The translations under genes were made by a program, and so were the position numbers. A DNA stretch of 64,000 nucleotides from Ahaetulla prasina (lineage: Eukaryota > Chordata > Lepidosauria > Squamata > Colubridae): assembly GCF_028640845.1 (NCBI RefSeq), contig NC_080546.1, positions 32,819,020 to 32,883,019 of the forward strand, read 5' to 3'. Below are positions 45,127 to 55,000 of this stretch, piece by piece (within the stretch, counting starts at the first letter, position 1; every line of letters starts with the position of its first letter). The notes under the pieces are model-generated. The model did no database searches. It worked only from the letters and a program-made list of their open reading frames with translations, and was not told the DNA's origin.

Positions 45127-46580
45127 GACCCAGTCATTCCAATAGGGGTTTTCCCCGCCTCCTTGAAAGAGGCGGTGGTGAGACCCCTCCTCAAGAAGCC
45201 TTCCCTGGACCCAGCTATTTTGGGTAATTATTGTCCAGTCTCCAACCTTCGCTTTTTGGCGAAGGTTGTAGAGAGTGTGGTGGCATGGCAGCTTCCCCGG
45301 TACCTGGATGAAGCTGTCTATCTAGACCCGTTCCAGTCCGGCTTCCGGTCCGGATATAGCACGGAGACAGCTTTGGTCACGTTGGTGGATGACCTTTGGA
45401 GGGCCAGGGATAGGGGTTGTTCCTCTGCCCTGGTCCTGTTAGATCTCTCAGCGGCTTTTGATACCATCGACCATGGTATCCTGCTGCATCTGCTGGAGAG
45501 TTTGGGAGTGGGAGGCACCATTTATCGGTGGTTCTCCTACTATCTCTCTGACCGGTCGCAGACGGTGTTGACAGGAGGGCAGAGATCGTCCGCGAGGCGC
45601 CTCACTTGTGGGGTACCTCAGGGGTTGATTCTCTCGCCTCTCCTGTTCAACATCTATATGAAGCCATTGGGCGAGGTCATCAGTGGCTTTGGGGTGAGTT
45701 ACTAGCTGTACGCTGATGACACTCAGCTGTACTTTTCCACCCCGGGCCACCCCAACGAAGCTGTCGAAGTGCTGTCCCGGTGCTTGGAAGCCGTACTGGT
45801 CTGGATGGGGAGAAACAGACTCAGGCTCAATCCATCCAAGACGGAATGGCTGTGGATGCCGGCACCCCGGTACAGTCAGCTGCAACTGCGGCTGACTGTT
45901 GGGGGCGAGTCTTTGGCCCCAACAGAAAGGGTGCGCAACTTGGGCGTTCTCCTGGATGGTCGGCTGTCTTTTGAAGATCATCTGGCGGCCGTCTCCAGGA
46001 GAACTTTTTACCAGGTTCGCCTGGTTCGCCAGTTGCGCCCCTTCCTTGACCGGGATGCCTTATGCATGGTCACTCACGCTCTAGTCACTCTGGATTATTC
46101 TGGAATAATCGTCTGGATTATTGCAATGCTCTCTATATGGGGCTACCCCTGAAGTGCACTCGGAGGCTTCAGTTTGTCCAGAATGCAGCTGTGCAGGTGA
46201 TTGAGGGAGCCACACGTTGCTCCCGGGTAACACCGCTCCTGCGCAGTTTGCACTGGCTACCTGTGGTCTTTCGGGTGCGCTTCAAGGTGTTGGTTACCAC
46301 CTTTAAAGCGCTCCATGGCTTAGGGCCCGGGTACTTACGGGACCGCCTGCTGTTACCCTATGCCTCCCACCGACCCGTACGCTCACACAGAGAGGGTCTT
46401 CTCAGGGTACCGTCCGCCAAGCAATGCCGGCTGATGGCCCCCAGGGGAAGGGCCTTCTCTGTAGGAGCACCTACCCTCTGGAACGAACTTCCCCCTGGTT
46501 TGCGTCAATTACCCGACCTTCGGACCTTTCGCTGTGAATTGAAAATGTATTTGTTCATCCAAGCAGGACTGGCTTGATTC
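45127..46580 (+). pseudogene. L2 reverse transcriptase, broken
   Basis: RT landmarks in order: VVRPLLKKPSLDP (about 45174-45212), FQSGFRSGYSTETALV (about 45331-45378), LVLLDLSAAFDTIDH with the first catalytic Asp (about 45430-45474), and CGVPQG followed by LSPLLFNIYMKPLGEV (about 45607-45678). A TAG at 45703-45705 stands immediately before the YADD catalytic box (45709-45720), which is itself intact. The frame then runs on (LNPSKTEWLW, NLGVLLDG) to about 46095, where a frameshift moves the C-terminus (RLDYCNALYMGLPLK onward) into the frame ending at 46577. One stop and one frameshift make this a dead copy, though otherwise well preserved. The usual GVPQGS is GVPQGL here. Confidence 0.85.
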
Positions 46581-46812
46581 TTAATTTTTCAATTTGAATG
46601 TTTTGAATTTTAATAATTTTAAATTGGGTATTCTGTTTTATTGGGTCAAATTTGATGGTTTTTAAATTTTTCGGCCATTATAGAATATGTTATTTTAATC
46701 TGTTGTTTTAAAATTGTATATTGTATTGTTTTAATCTGGCTGTACACCGCCCTAAGTCCTTCAGGAGAAGGGCGGTATAAAAATCTAAATAATAAATAAA
46801 TAAATAAATAAA
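45127..46812 (+). mobile_element. 5'-truncated L2-clade LINE
   Basis: A non-LTR retrotransposon copy of 1.7 kb. It begins inside the reverse transcriptase region and runs through the RT and the C-terminal region to a 3' end with a stem-like tail (CCGCCCTAAGTCCTTCAGG, AGAAGGGCGGTATAAAAA) and (AAAT)n repeats at 46786-46812. The endonuclease and first open frame are missing. The C-terminal QNAAVQVIEGATRC and LLRSLHWLPV blocks are typical of the L2 group as I recall it; CR1 proper lacks them. The tail is shared with the CORE-SINEs at 32767 and 50843. Confidence 0.85.
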
Positions 46813-46944
46813 GTTTCAATAGCATTCAGAAAAAGAAAATTTGAGATAAATGAATATGGACAATGTAGTTTATTCTTAGCTAAAAGATTTGGGAGTGCCC
46901 AGTTTATAGGCTTTCAGTGGATTGATGCAACATATTAAGTAATA

Positions 46945-47205
46945 CCCTGTTTCCCCGAAAATAAGACATCCCCTGATAATAAGCCCAATTGGGCTTTTGA
47001 GCGCATGCACTAAAATAAGCCTCCCCCTACAAAATTAATCCCTCCCGAAAAATATTTAAACGCAAAGCTTGAAATCAATAAGACAGCAAGAAGAGCCCAT
47101 CTTGCTCCATGCGCCCCAAAATAATGAGACCTCCCTGAAAATATGGCCAAGTGCTTATTTCGGGGTTCAAAAAAATATAAGGGTCTTATTTTCGGGGAAA
47201 GACAG
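46945..47205. mobile_element. Tc1/mariner-type MITE (second family)
   Basis: CCCTGTTTCCCCGAAAATAAG start, CTTATTTTCGGGGAAAGACAG end, inverted termini of about 20 bp flanked by TA on both sides (46943-46944 and 47206-47207). 261 bp, A/T-rich, noncoding. Confidence 0.85.
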
Positions 47206-47207
47206 TA

Positions 47208-48297
47208 GTTTGCTTAACTGTGGCTTATAAAATTTGTCATAAATGGATGTAAACATCCTTAGCCATAAACATCATTAGCTTAATTCAGTGGATAAAATTA
47301 AGAGACTATATTAAGGCTTATTACAGTGTGGGATTTGTGCTCTCACCCTTAATGGTATAAGTCATTTTCAGTTAGATGGGCAGCTTATAAATTTGATTAA
47401 TAAAAGAAAGAAATAAGAATATAAGTGCTTCAAATCACATTTAATGTGTATCAGATATGTGTTTGAATGACTTAGTTTACATAATGCTAAATTATATGAT
47501 GGTTCCTTTGCTTGCCTTTGTGGCAAATAAACTATTAACTTTAATTTGATGAGTCAGGATTTATTTATTAAATTTATATGCTTTCGATCTCACTCTTAAA
47601 AAAACTCTTAAAAGAGAATACTATATTTAAGGTTACATGCAAATCTGCCAATAAACTGAACATATCTTCTGATAATAAATCATATGGAAGACCACGTCTG
47701 TGAAATTGGCATGGAATTAGATGTTCTAATTTTAGATTATAATTATAAACACCTATTTCTATGTTTCCATCATCACATTGTATCTTGAGTGGGTATTTTA
47801 AGACTATAAATTATGGCATTGTTCATTGTAAAAAACACATAGGGTAGCTTGAGCCCCTTTCCATTTTTATGTTCTACAAATGCCCTTATTATTGTTCTGT
47901 ATAAGTTCTATATCACCCTAAGAACTGCTTTATTAGTGATTCCATAGTTTCAAACAAATTTGTTTTTGGAAATTATTTAGATGTGAGATTTTTATCTCAA
48001 ATCAAACCCCATCCTGTCATTACCAAACTATTAAATCATGGACAAGCAGACCCTTCCTTCCTTCCTTTCTCTCTCCTTCCCTCCCTCCCTCCCTCCCTCT
48101 CCTGGATTTTTTTCATGGGTAAGTTATTGAAGCCATTTGTTGATTGGAGAAAGGCAAATCCACAGTGAATGGATAAAGCTGTTCTTTTCTAATCATCCCT
48201 CTTCTCTTTCTTACACCTCTGTTTCTATGTTTCTTGGTACTTTTTTCATCTAACATTTTATATGAAGGATGAGATAGATCTTGGCAGAAACCTTATA
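47208..48297. other. Unassigned DNA with CCTT/CCCT microsatellite
   Basis: Pyrimidine array (CTTCC, then CCCT) at 48054-48102. The rest is AT-rich and unassigned. Confidence 0.5.
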
Positions 48298-48305
48298 CTC
48301 TTTAC

Positions 48306-48878
48306 CAGTGGTGAAATCTTAACCGGTTTACTACCAGATCGTTGGCTGTGCATGCGCGTGTACGCATGCACAGTGCGCACCATGCACCAAATGAGACGTG
48401 TGTGCGCACTGTGCACACCAAAAAGAGGCATGGGGTAAGTAGAACAGCATGCTGGAGGGGCGTGATCAGCTCTAGAGCACGATCTTTTTTTTTACTTTAA
48501 TCGACCGAATAGGTTGTAAACAAAATGCTTTTAAAAGTAAAAAAAAAAGGCTCTAATGATCAGGCAGCTCAGCTGTCTTTACCTTTTAAAAGCATTTTTT
48601 TACAACCTATTTGGCCGAATAGGTTGTAAAAAATGCTTTTAAAAGTAAACAAAAAGAGGCTCTGACGATCCTGCAGCTCAGCTGTGATCACTAGGGCCTT
48701 TTTTTTTTACTTTTAAAAGCAAAAAAGTAAAACCTTCTGTTCATGGGCAGAGCGTACCAAACACATTACTTCCTGGTTAAAACCAGGAAGTAACGACAAC
48801 CGGACGGGTGGGCGGAGCTTCGTGCCGCAATCACTACCAGTTCTCTGAACCACTTACCACGAGAGCATTTCACCCCTG
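48306..48878. mobile_element. Larger hAT-type element with internal palindromes
   Basis: CAGTGGTGAAATCTTAACC start, GAGCATTTCACCCCTG end. Flanks CTCTTTAC and CTTTTAAC agree at six of eight positions. 573 bp, noncoding. Inside are several inverted repeats: TTTTAAAAGCATTTTTTTACAACC against GGTTGTAAAAAATGC (about 48571-48643), ACTTCCTGGTTAAAACCAGGAAGT (48767-48792), and a GCATGCGCGTGTACGCATGC stretch. Confidence 0.7.
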
Positions 48879-48886
48879 CTTTTAAC

Positions 48887-49928
48887 CAATCTTTTATCAA
48901 AGCTGTTGAAATTTGGCACAGTTTTTTAAAATTTGCCCAAGAAGCATTAAATTTGTTCCTTCACTTTCTCCCTCCTGCTGAAAGTTATACACTGGAAATA
49001 AATGTTGAGAGGACTCCTCATGAAGTATTCCCACTAATTATTGTTCTGATACTTGACTTGTATATTGGAATTCAGCACAAATAAGACCATTCTGTGCATA
49101 AACGCCAGCGAAACAGAAAAGCACATACTGAGAAAAGCACTGCAAGAAGATGACTAGAAACAATTATTTACCTAAGAAGATAGTATATGTGTTTGGAAAC
49201 TATATGGAAAGAAAATAAATCTCGTGTTTGGATTATGTATAAATAATGTATTTTACCTAGACAAATTGTTGGTACTACAAATACCAGTGTTGTGTAAAGG
49301 TTTATTGGGTTATAATTGAAGTCAAAGATAACAGATCAAATAAGTTGCTTGGTTTCTTCTATTTTTGTAAGCTAATTTTTGGTGACCAGTGGCTGCATTT
49401 TGGAAAGTTATGGTCACTGTGGGTGGGATGCAAATCAAATTAAGGCACTTACAAAATGATACAAAACATGCTAACATCAGAAATATTAAAGGAGATCTTA
49501 AAGAAGAGTGAAGCCAGAAATTATTAACCACAATATCAACAGTCAGTAAAGATGTCTGCTTCTATGGAAAGTAACAAAAACATAAAAGAAAAATAGTAAG
49601 TAAGAAAGAAAATAGCAAAAAGAAAGAAAAGAAGAAATATTATAAATAATTGCTTTTTTACAACAAAACCATTTTTCTGTATGTTCTCTTATGTGCATAA
49701 TGTTAGATTGGGAGCTGCTATTAACCTGTTTACACTAAACATTGAATATGTGATCTAGCGACAGAGTAGTTGAGTTTATATTTGTGCTAAAGCAGAATGT
49801 GGCTTGTTGTTTTTGTACAAAAACAAGCAAGATATATGTAGGCCTAAGTGTAAAACTGTGACTAGATTTATACTTTGTGTCATAGAATGAGTATGGTTTG
49901 TTGAATAAGCCACAGTCAAATATAATTT
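48887..49928. other. Unassigned AT-rich DNA
   Basis: Purine-rich A/G stretch at 49560-49640. Degenerate AATGTGGCTTGTTG/GTATGGTTTGTTG motifs near 49800-49910. No gene seen. Confidence 0.4.
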
Positions 49929-50330
49929 CAGATAGTCCTCAACTTACAATTGGGAACAGGATATCAATTGCTAAGCAAGGCGGTTGTTAAGAGAATCATG
50001 CCTGATTTTGCAACCTTTTTTTTGCCATGGCTTTAAGTAAATCACTGCAGTTGTTAAGAGAATCACAGTGGTTAAATGAATCCAGCTTCTCCAATTGAGT
50101 TTGCAGTCGGAAGTTGGCTGGGAGGGTTGCAAATGGTGATCAGATGATCCCAGGATGCTGCAATCATGGTAAATACATGCTGGTTGCCAAACATCTGGAT
50201 TTTTAACATATGACCAGGGAGATGCTGTGATGGTTGTTGAGTGCAAGGACTGGTCATAAGTGACTTTTTTCAGTGCTTTTGTAACTTGGAACCATGACTA
50301 AATGAATGTTTGTAAGTCGAGGACCACCTG
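49929..50330 (+). mobile_element. Tc1/mariner-type MITE copy
   Basis: CAGATAGTCCTCAACTTAC start, GTAAGTCGAGGACCACCTG end, followed by TA. The left TA has decayed to TT. 402 bp, same family and orientation as 2545. Confidence 0.85.
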
Positions 50331-50642
50331 TATACAATATGCTGTTACTGAGTAAACAAAATCTATTATGGCTTAATGCTGGGGGTCCTTAAATATAATG
50401 CTCATGGTGTGTGGTGTGTTTCACTTTCCTTATCCCTGGAACTTCCTATCCCATCCAACTTTTTTTGTTTTTTGTTTAGACTATGGCAGCCATTTTGTGA
50501 AGGGCAAGCATCCTTCGCAGTAACTGCTATAGCATCCATACCAAATTTTTGAAATTTCAGATTAGCTCATTGGCCAGAAAAATTGGAGACCCATGACTTA
50601 GCATGAGATCAATTTCTAGACATCTTAACAGCATGTTTCTAA
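50331..50642. other. Unassigned DNA
   Basis: Nothing recognised. Confidence 0.45.
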
Positions 50643-50804
50643 TACAGGTGGTCTTCAGCTTACTATCATAATTTGTATTGGTAAGTGACATGTTTGTTAA
50701 GTGAGTTTGCCCTGTTCTATAACCTTTCTCGTCACATTTCTTACGTGAATCACTGCAGTTCTTAAGTAACATGGTTGTTAAGTGAATCTGGCTTCCCCAT
50801 AAAC

Positions 50805-51444
50805 CAGGGATGTCAAACACGATTTCATTGAGGGCCACATCAGGGCCGTAATAGCTCAAGCTGGTAAAGCCTGTTATTAGAACATAGTAGCCTGCAATTA
50901 CTGCAGGTTCAAGCCCGGCCCGAGGTTGACTCAGCCTTCCATCTTTTATAAGGTAGGTAAAATGAGGACCCAGATTGTTGGGGGGGCAATAAGTTGACTT
51001 TGTAAATATACAAATAGAATGAGACTATTGCCTTATACATTGTAAGCCGCCCTGAGTCTTCGGAGAAGGGCGGGATATAAATGTAAATAAATAATAAAAA
51101 ACAACAACAATCTTGGGGTGTGTGGCCAGGATGGGCGTGGCCAGCTCAACATCACACGTGTCGGGGGCGTCTTTGGTGGCTCAGGTGGGGTTGGGTGATC
51201 TATTGTCTCCAGCGAAGGAAGGCAAGACCAGGGAGAGTGCCAAACCCTTGTTCTCCAGAGGAGCCTCGACATCCCTCTCAGGCCATGCAGACAATCCCTG
51301 GATGGTGGCGCAGGCTATCCAGAGCCCTAGGTAGCGGAGGGCAAGCGCCCAGCCCAGCCCTCGAGCTCCCAGGGCAGTGGGACTCCACAGCCCAGCCCCG
51401 CTTCCCCAAGGGGGTGCCTGCAGGCCTTGAGTTTGACATCCCTA
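50805..51444 (+). mobile_element. hAT-type element inside the MITE
   Basis: Ends CAGGGATGTCAAACACG and TTGAGTTTGACATCCCTA. Flanks CCATAAAC and CCATAGAC (50797-50804 and 51445-51452), an 8-bp duplication with one mismatch. The interior outside the SINE is GC-rich (GTGTGTGGCCAGGATGGGC, CAGGGCAGTGGGACTCC) and has no transposase domain. The overlapping frames at 51113-51548 are not supported as genes. Confidence 0.88.
50843..51110 (+). mobile_element. CORE-type SINE (type B) inside the hAT element
   Basis: Head GGGCCGTAATAGCTCAAGCTGG, B-box-like GGTTCAAGCCCGG, CORE-like GACTCAGCCTTCCATC and GGTAGGTAAAATGAGG, tail GCCGCCCTGAGTCTTCGG and GAGAAGGGCGGGATATAAA, then A-rich. Same family as 32767. It is the innermost layer on this side of the nest. 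Confidence 0.85.
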
Positions 51445-51629
51445 CCATAGACTTTGCTTGTCAGAAAGTTGCAAAAGGTGATCACATGATTCTGGGACAT
51501 TGCAACTGTCATAAATATGACATAGATATGGGTCAGCCAAGCATCTGAATTTTGATCATGGAGCCATGGGAATGCTGCAATGGTTGTAAGGGCGAAAATG
51601 GGTCACACATCACTTTTTTCAGTGCCATT

Positions 51630-51843
51630 TGTTATGTCCTGCACCGGCAGTGGCGGCCCCTAGTGGTGGAGATGGTTTCTTGTTCTGTTCTGATTGGCTT
51701 CCGCTTTGACAGCCGAGTATAAAAGGGCTGTCAAAGCAGGCGCGCTGTTCTTGTGTTGTTGCTGGTCTCTGTGAGTTAAAAATAAACGTTATGTGTGAAC
51801 ATCTGTGGAGCCTCAATTATTACGGAACCCACAGAATATAATA
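51630..51843 (+). repeat. 5' LTR
   Basis: Starts TGTTATGTCC and ends AGAATATAATA. A TATAAAAG promoter box lies at 51718-51725 and an AATAAA at 51781-51786. It would drive transcription of gag-pol. Differs from the 3' LTR at ggcTtccg/ggcCcccg-type, gcGcg/gcAcg and gaatAta/gaatTta sites. Confidence 0.95.
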
Positions 51844-51844
51844 C

Positions 51845-51856
51845 TGGCGACGAGGA
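51845..51856 (+). promoter_or_regulatory. Primer-binding site, probably for tRNA-Ser(GCU)
   Basis: One base after the LTR stands TGGCGACGAGGA. From memory, the 3' end of vertebrate tRNA-Ser(GCU), with CCA added, is complementary over these 12 bases. This is where minus-strand DNA synthesis would be primed. Confidence 0.75.
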
Positions 51857-51950
51857 CTGAGGAAAGTACGTGAGTTGCTGAGCTGCTGAGCGAGCCAAAG
51901 TGTGAATTTCTCCTCAGAGCTATTCAGATCCCTGGCCTACAGAGCAAACC

Positions 51951-52877
51951 ATGGCATCGCCTCAGAACTTTGTGCCTTTTAACCCAGTGACCGAATCGTG
52001 GGAGGCATTTGTAGCCCGTTTTGAATGCTTTCTTATTGCCAATGAGTATACAAACCTATCTAGTGAAAGGAAGCGTGCTTATTTCCTGGGTTTCTGTGGG
52101 GCAGAAATGTTCGAGACAGCCATGACATTGATGGCCCCCCAGTCAATTCATGCAGGGACTTGGGATGACTTCATGGCTAAATTAAAAAGACATTACGCCC
52201 CGACACCCTCCAGAATCGCCCGGCAGCTGTTTTATCATAGGGATCAGGCTGAGGGGGAATCGATAAACCAGTATGTAGCCGCTTTACGGAAAGTGGCGCG
52301 CCATTGCGAATTTGTTGATCTGGATGATTACCTTTTGGACCGGCTCGTCAGCGGTGTCCGGGATGAACGCCTCAAGCGGCGTCTCATCGCTAAGCAGGAC
52401 CTCACATTTCAGATGGCATTAGATGAGGCATGTGCCTCAGAGCTGGCCACCCTCTCATTAGCTGATATGCCTCGAGGGCAGAGCCCACAGATAGCAAAAG
52501 GAGCAACAATTCATTTCAACAAAGCTGATCCACTATATGAGGAGGAGGAGGAGGAAGACGCTGTCCATCGCCTTAAAGAGGTTAAGAAACCAAATACTCA
52601 TGCGGGAGATAGCCTCCCTCTGACTGGCTGTTTTGGGTGTGGGGGAAATCATATGCGAGCCGCCTGTAATTTCAAAGACGCAATTTGCCGCCGTTGCGGC
52701 CGACGGGGCCATATTGCCCGGGTTTGCCGATCGGTCCAGCCTGAGAGGGTTCCACAAAAGGGTCCGTCAGCCGGCCCTTCTCTTGGAAGACGACCTCACC
52801 TGAGATCCAGGAGGCCGCAGGATGACTGCTATGCCATTTTCCGTGATGAGATGGGAGGAACAGGGATCAGGTGGTGA
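51951..52877 (+). CDS. Gag polyprotein of Gypsy element
   Basis: An open frame of 308 codons from the first ATG after the leader. It starts MASPQNFVPFNP and keeps the capsid-type block (WDDFMAKLKRHYAP, INQYVAALRKVARHCEF, LDDYLLDRLVSGVRDERLK at about residues 75-150). Two zinc knuckles follow near residues 223-258: CFGCGGNHMRAAC (a CX2CX3HX4C variant) and the canonical CRRCGRRGHIARVC. Gag packages the element's RNA. The frame ends at a TGA (52875-52877), after which the same frame runs into protease. So this stop is either a mutation or a programmed readthrough point; I favour mutation, because other lesions follow. No frame-disrupting lesion is seen within gag itself. Confidence 0.88.
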   Translation: MASPQNFVPFNPVTESWEAFVARFECFLIANEYTNLSSERKRAYFLGFCGAEMFETAMTLMAPQSIHAGTWDDFMAKLKRHYAPTPSRIARQLFYHRDQAEGESINQYVAALRKVARHCEFVDLDDYLLDRLVSGVRDERLKRRLIAKQDLTFQMALDEACASELATLSLADMPRGQSPQIAKGATIHFNKADPLYEEEEEEDAVHRLKEVKKPNTHAGDSLPLTGCFGCGGNHMRAACNFKDAICRRCGRRGHIARVCRSVQPERVPQKGPSAGPSLGRRPHLRSRRPQDDCYAIFRDEMGGTGIRW

Positions 52878-53352
52878 TCTGAGGAACCGGTCCAGCAGAA
52901 AATCCGAATTTCCGTCCTGATCGAAGGGCGGCCATGCCTGATGGAAGTTAATACCGGATCTGCAACTTCCATTGTCTCCTGGAATACGATAAAGCATCTG
53001 GTGCCTACTATCGCTAAGAAGCGTCTGAAGCCTTGTGCGCTGTTATTAAAAGACTATCAGGGACGGCCAATTCCCATTGTGGGTAGTGGGAAATTCAGGG
53101 TACAATTCAAGAAATTTGTAGGCCGCCTATCACTGGTAGTTGTAGATGGCTCATTGCCTAGTCTTCTGGGGCTTAATTGGTTCGAAGCCCTGGGTTTGAC
53201 TATTCAGGGTGTTAACTCGATTGGAGCTAGTCAGCTGGATACACTGGTCAGGGAATTTCCCACTGTGTTCGATGGCCAGTTGGGAAAATATACCGGAATG
53301 CCTGTTTCATTTAACTTAGACCCTAGGGTGGTGCTGCGCAGATTAAAACCGC
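52878..53352 (+). pseudogene. Pol: protease and start of reverse transcriptase
   Basis: In the same frame as gag, directly after its TGA. The aspartic-protease region shows MEVNTGSATSIVSW (about 52940-52981) where the active site is normally Asp-Thr-Gly. The Asp is Asn here, a single G-to-A change that would abolish proteolysis. The second-half landmark SLLGLNWFEALGL (about 53160-53200) is present. It leads to the RT N-terminal part (YTGMPVSFNLDP) and is lost by a frameshift at about 53345-53357. Confidence 0.8.
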
Positions 53353-53785
53353 GCCGGTGCCATTTGCCCTGAAGCCTAGGGTGGATGCAGAATTGGACAA
53401 ACTCATTGCCCAGGGCATTTTAGAACCAGTAGATTATGCCCAATGGGAGACCCCCATTGTGACTCCCATTAAGGCGGATGGTTCAATCCGCATCTGCGCG
53501 GACTATAGGGCAACCATTAATCGAGCATTACAAGCCCATGCATATCCAGTGCCAGTGGTGCAGCATCTGCTGCACTCCTTGGGGCAAGGATCCATCTTCG
53601 CGAGGCTTGACTTAGCACAGGCATACCAACAATTGCCTGTGGATGAGTCCACAGCAGCAGCACAGACGATTGTCACTCACCGAGGGGCGTTCAAGTGCCG
53701 CCGCCTCCAATTTGGCGTCAGTGTGGCCCCGGGGTTGTTCCAATGCCTCATGGAACGCCTACTCCACGGAATACCCGTATTTCGA
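53353..53785 (+). pseudogene. Pol: reverse transcriptase fingers and palm
   Basis: After a frameshift the RT continues: DAELDKLIAQGILEPVDY, RICADYRATINRAL, ARLDLAQAYQQLPVDE with the first catalytic Asp, and RLQFGVSVAPGLFQCLMER. The next shift, at about 53776-53790, falls at the catalytic YFDD box. RT copies the element RNA into DNA. Residues before the shift look conserved for the family. Confidence 0.85.
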
Positions 53786-54112
53786 CGACGTGTTGGTTTC
53801 GGCAGCAAGCACTCCGGAACTGATGTCCAGACTACGCCAGGTGCTAGTTAAGTTCAGGGATGTGGGGCTCAAAGTTAAGAAAAGCAAGTGTGTAGATGCT
53901 GTGCCCCAGGTAGAATTCCTAGGGTTCCTAGTGGATAGGTCGGGTTTACACCCCACTACGGCCAAGACCAAGGCAATCCTTGATGCGCCGACACCCCCCA
54001 GCAAGTCAGAGTTACAGGCATTCCTGGGGCTCTTAAACTTTTACGCAATCTTTCTGCCACACAAGGCTTCGGTTGCAGAGCCTCTCCACCGCCTGTTGGA
54101 TAGCAGTCCCCT
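53777..54112 (+). pseudogene. Pol: reverse transcriptase YFDD to thumb
   Basis: A third frame carries YFDDVLVSA with both remaining catalytic Asp residues intact, then VKKSKCVDAVPQVEFLGFLV and LQAFLGLLNFYAIFLPHKA, the typical post-palm and thumb order. It loses frame again at about 54105-54115. The 5' portion of the longer open frame here (from 53643) is out-of-frame read-through, not protein. Confidence 0.85.
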
Positions 54113-55000
54113 TGGGTTTGGAGTGCGAATTCTGCTGCTGCTTTCCAGGCTGTCAAGCAACTTTTGGTGTCTAACGCAGTTCTTACACAGTTCAACGAAA
54201 ACCTGCTGCTTGTCCTCTCCTCCGATGCGTCTCAGTATGGGGTCGGTGCTGTGTTGAGTCATCGGCTGCCCAACGGGTCAGAAGCCCCGATTGCATTCTT
54301 TTCTCGAACCTTGGCCACCGCGGAACGCAACTACTCGCAGTTGGATAAAGAAGCATTGGCGTTGGTCGCGGGGGTCAAGCGGTTCCATGACTATCTCTAT
54401 GGTCACCTGTTTGAACTTGTTACCTATCACAAGCCGCAGTTGGGGCTTTTGGCTGGGGACAGACAGACTCCGCAAGTACTATCACCAAGAATGACCAGAT
54501 GGTCGGTGTTCCTGGCGGCTTATTCCTATTCCCTGGTCTATAGGCCTGGGAAACATTTGGGCCATACTGACGCGCTGAGCCGTTGCCCATTGATGACCAA
54601 GGTGGAAGACCCGGCTCCAGCGTCCCATGTTTTTCTGATTGACGGTTCCTCCTTTCCCGTTACTGCTTGTGACATTGCTAGAATGTCTGGCTTGGACAGA
54701 GTCATCTCAAAAGTTCTTGATTGGGTTCTCTGTGGATGGCCCCAGGGTCCTGTCAGCCCTGAATTGCAGCCTTATAAGCGAAGGCAGCACGAGCTCTCTA
54801 CCCAACAGGGTTGCCTCCTCTGGGGGCATAGGGTTGTAGTTCCGCCCCCCCTCCGACAGTCCATTCTAGAGACACTTCACCAGGGTCACCCGCGCATTGT
54901 TAGGATGAAGGCCCTGGGTAGGAGCTACCTGTGGTGGCCAGGACTAGATAAAGACATAGAGGCCTGTGTGTCGGCCTGTCACCGGTGTCAGAGACAAGAC
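54112..55000 (+). pseudogene. Pol: RNase H and integrase zinc domain
   Basis: RNase H landmarks: LSSDASQYGVGAVLSH (catalytic Asp present), QLDKEALALVAGVKRFHDYL (catalytic Glu present), then VTYHKPQLGLL, where the usual Asp of T-D-H-K is Tyr. The integrase HHCC zinc finger follows intact (LHQGHPRIVRMKALGRSYLWWP, then CVSACHRCQRQ at about 54970-54999). RNase H removes template RNA; the HHCC domain supports integration. The frame is lost at about 54997-55010. Confidence 0.85.

Noticed and set aside
45448..45981. 177-codon minus-strand frame
   Set aside because: Antisense shadow of the L2 reverse transcriptase.
51113..51548. Overlapping 73- and 142-codon frames
   Set aside because: They cross the boundary between the hAT-type element and the MITE and show no domain.
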